NCBI RefSeq assembly: GCF_022397915.1
Contig: NZ_JAKEUO010000001.1
Span: 1-64,000 of the forward strand
DNA: 64,000 nt
DNA from: Vibrio sp. Isolate34
GTDB lineage: Bacteria > Pseudomonadota > Gammaproteobacteria > Enterobacterales > Vibrionaceae
Reading direction: 5' to 3'
Part shown: one piece after another, positions 63,677 to 64,000 of the stretch
Position numbering within the stretch: position 1 is the first letter of the stretch
Layout of the letters: the number at the start of each line of letters is the position of its first letter
Translations under genes and position numbers: made by a program
The notes under the pieces: model-generated
The model's database searches: none
What the model was told of the DNA's origin: nothing
Seen by the model: only the letters and a program-made list of their open reading frames with translations

Positions 63677-64000
63677 TTACTGGTACAACCACGTAGATTG
63701 GAACAACGGAAGCACATCTTTAACAGATTGATGGAACAATAAGAACGGAGTACCTTGCTCTTCACCATCAACATGCACCTTCATCTTAACGACTTGGTCT
63801 AAAGCAACACGGTCAAACACACCTGAACCGTCCATCATAGCCAACTCAATACTATCTGCATTGCCATCCAACCTCAGATACCAGTCAGAACGTAATGTCG
63901 CCATGCGTTCGTCCGAAGACAGCGTAAACACCGTCGTCACTTCAGTTGGCACATTCAAATCAGAGAACGTTGCCCCCTGTGTCTCTACGATACGGTTATC
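63677..64000 (-). CDS. Unknown protein, C-terminal part (cut by window edge)
   Basis: A minus-strand frame open to the window end; at least 107 residues. Readable parts include LRSDWYLRLDGNADSIELAM and VKMKVHVDGEEQGTPFLLFH, alternating hydrophobic residues suggesting beta structure, and a short end (FQSTWLYQ). I recognise no family. The start lies outside the window. Confidence 0.55.
   Translation of the reverse strand, partial: DNRIVETQGATFSDLNVPTEVTTVFTLSSDERMATLRSDWYLRLDGNADSIELAMMDGSGVFDRVALDQVVKMKVHVDGEEQGTPFLLFHQSVKDVLPLFQSTWLYQ

Overview
The window looks like a chromosomal segment of a Vibrio. The protein sequences match Vibrio orthologues closely, for example a lolCDE / PilZ / mfd / csiV block and a hinT - lipoprotein - ycfL - lpoB - thiK - ycfP - ndh block that extends the enterobacterial order. 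A bo3 oxidase operon is also present, which only part of the genus carries. A Splendidus-clade species is my guess from overall similarity; it is not proven by the sequence. No rRNA, tRNA or CRISPR array was found.

Left part (1-26 kb) is mostly core genome. It starts inside an ISL3-type transposase, followed by the envelope operon comEC-msbA-lpxK-ycaR-kdsB (minus strand), a DUF2062 gene divergent from comEC, the lipoprotein-sorting operon lolCDE, and the plus-strand group PilZ protein, mfd, csiV, GNAT acetyltransferase. Next comes the minus-strand run hinT / COG3014 lipoprotein / ycfL / lpoB / thiK / ycfP / ndh, with an FNR-like site far upstream of ndh. A chemoreceptor gene and a stand-alone CARF-nuclease (DUF1887, Card1-like) close this part.

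Middle part (26-46 kb) holds uridine phosphorylase with a CRP-like site, the metal-export ATPase zntA with a textbook MerR-type promoter (20-bp spacer), a MATE exporter, a CBS protein, small unknown genes, ybiB, ppiB, a DMT exporter, a gloA-nemA detoxification pair behind a LysR regulator, a two-gene membrane/HlyD unit, and cyoABCDE.

Right part (46-64 kb) is more accessory. It has an RND pump (adaptor and permease) divergent from its TetR regulator, with a perfect 21-bp operator in between; a Blc lipocalin; an AraC regulator facing a 58-aa unknown protein; a decayed amidohydrolase gene; and an AT-rich nucleoside-uptake operon (DeoR-HTH/ribokinase fusion, nucleoside hydrolase, CNT permease, Tsx-like porin). 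The end carries an MFS transporter, a family II pyrophosphatase with a signal peptide, a short RlpA-like lipoprotein and a truncated unknown gene. The most interesting items are the orphan CARF-nuclease, the self-contained nucleoside operon whose kinase is fused to its own DNA-binding domain, the apparently exported pyrophosphatase, and several well-formed operators.
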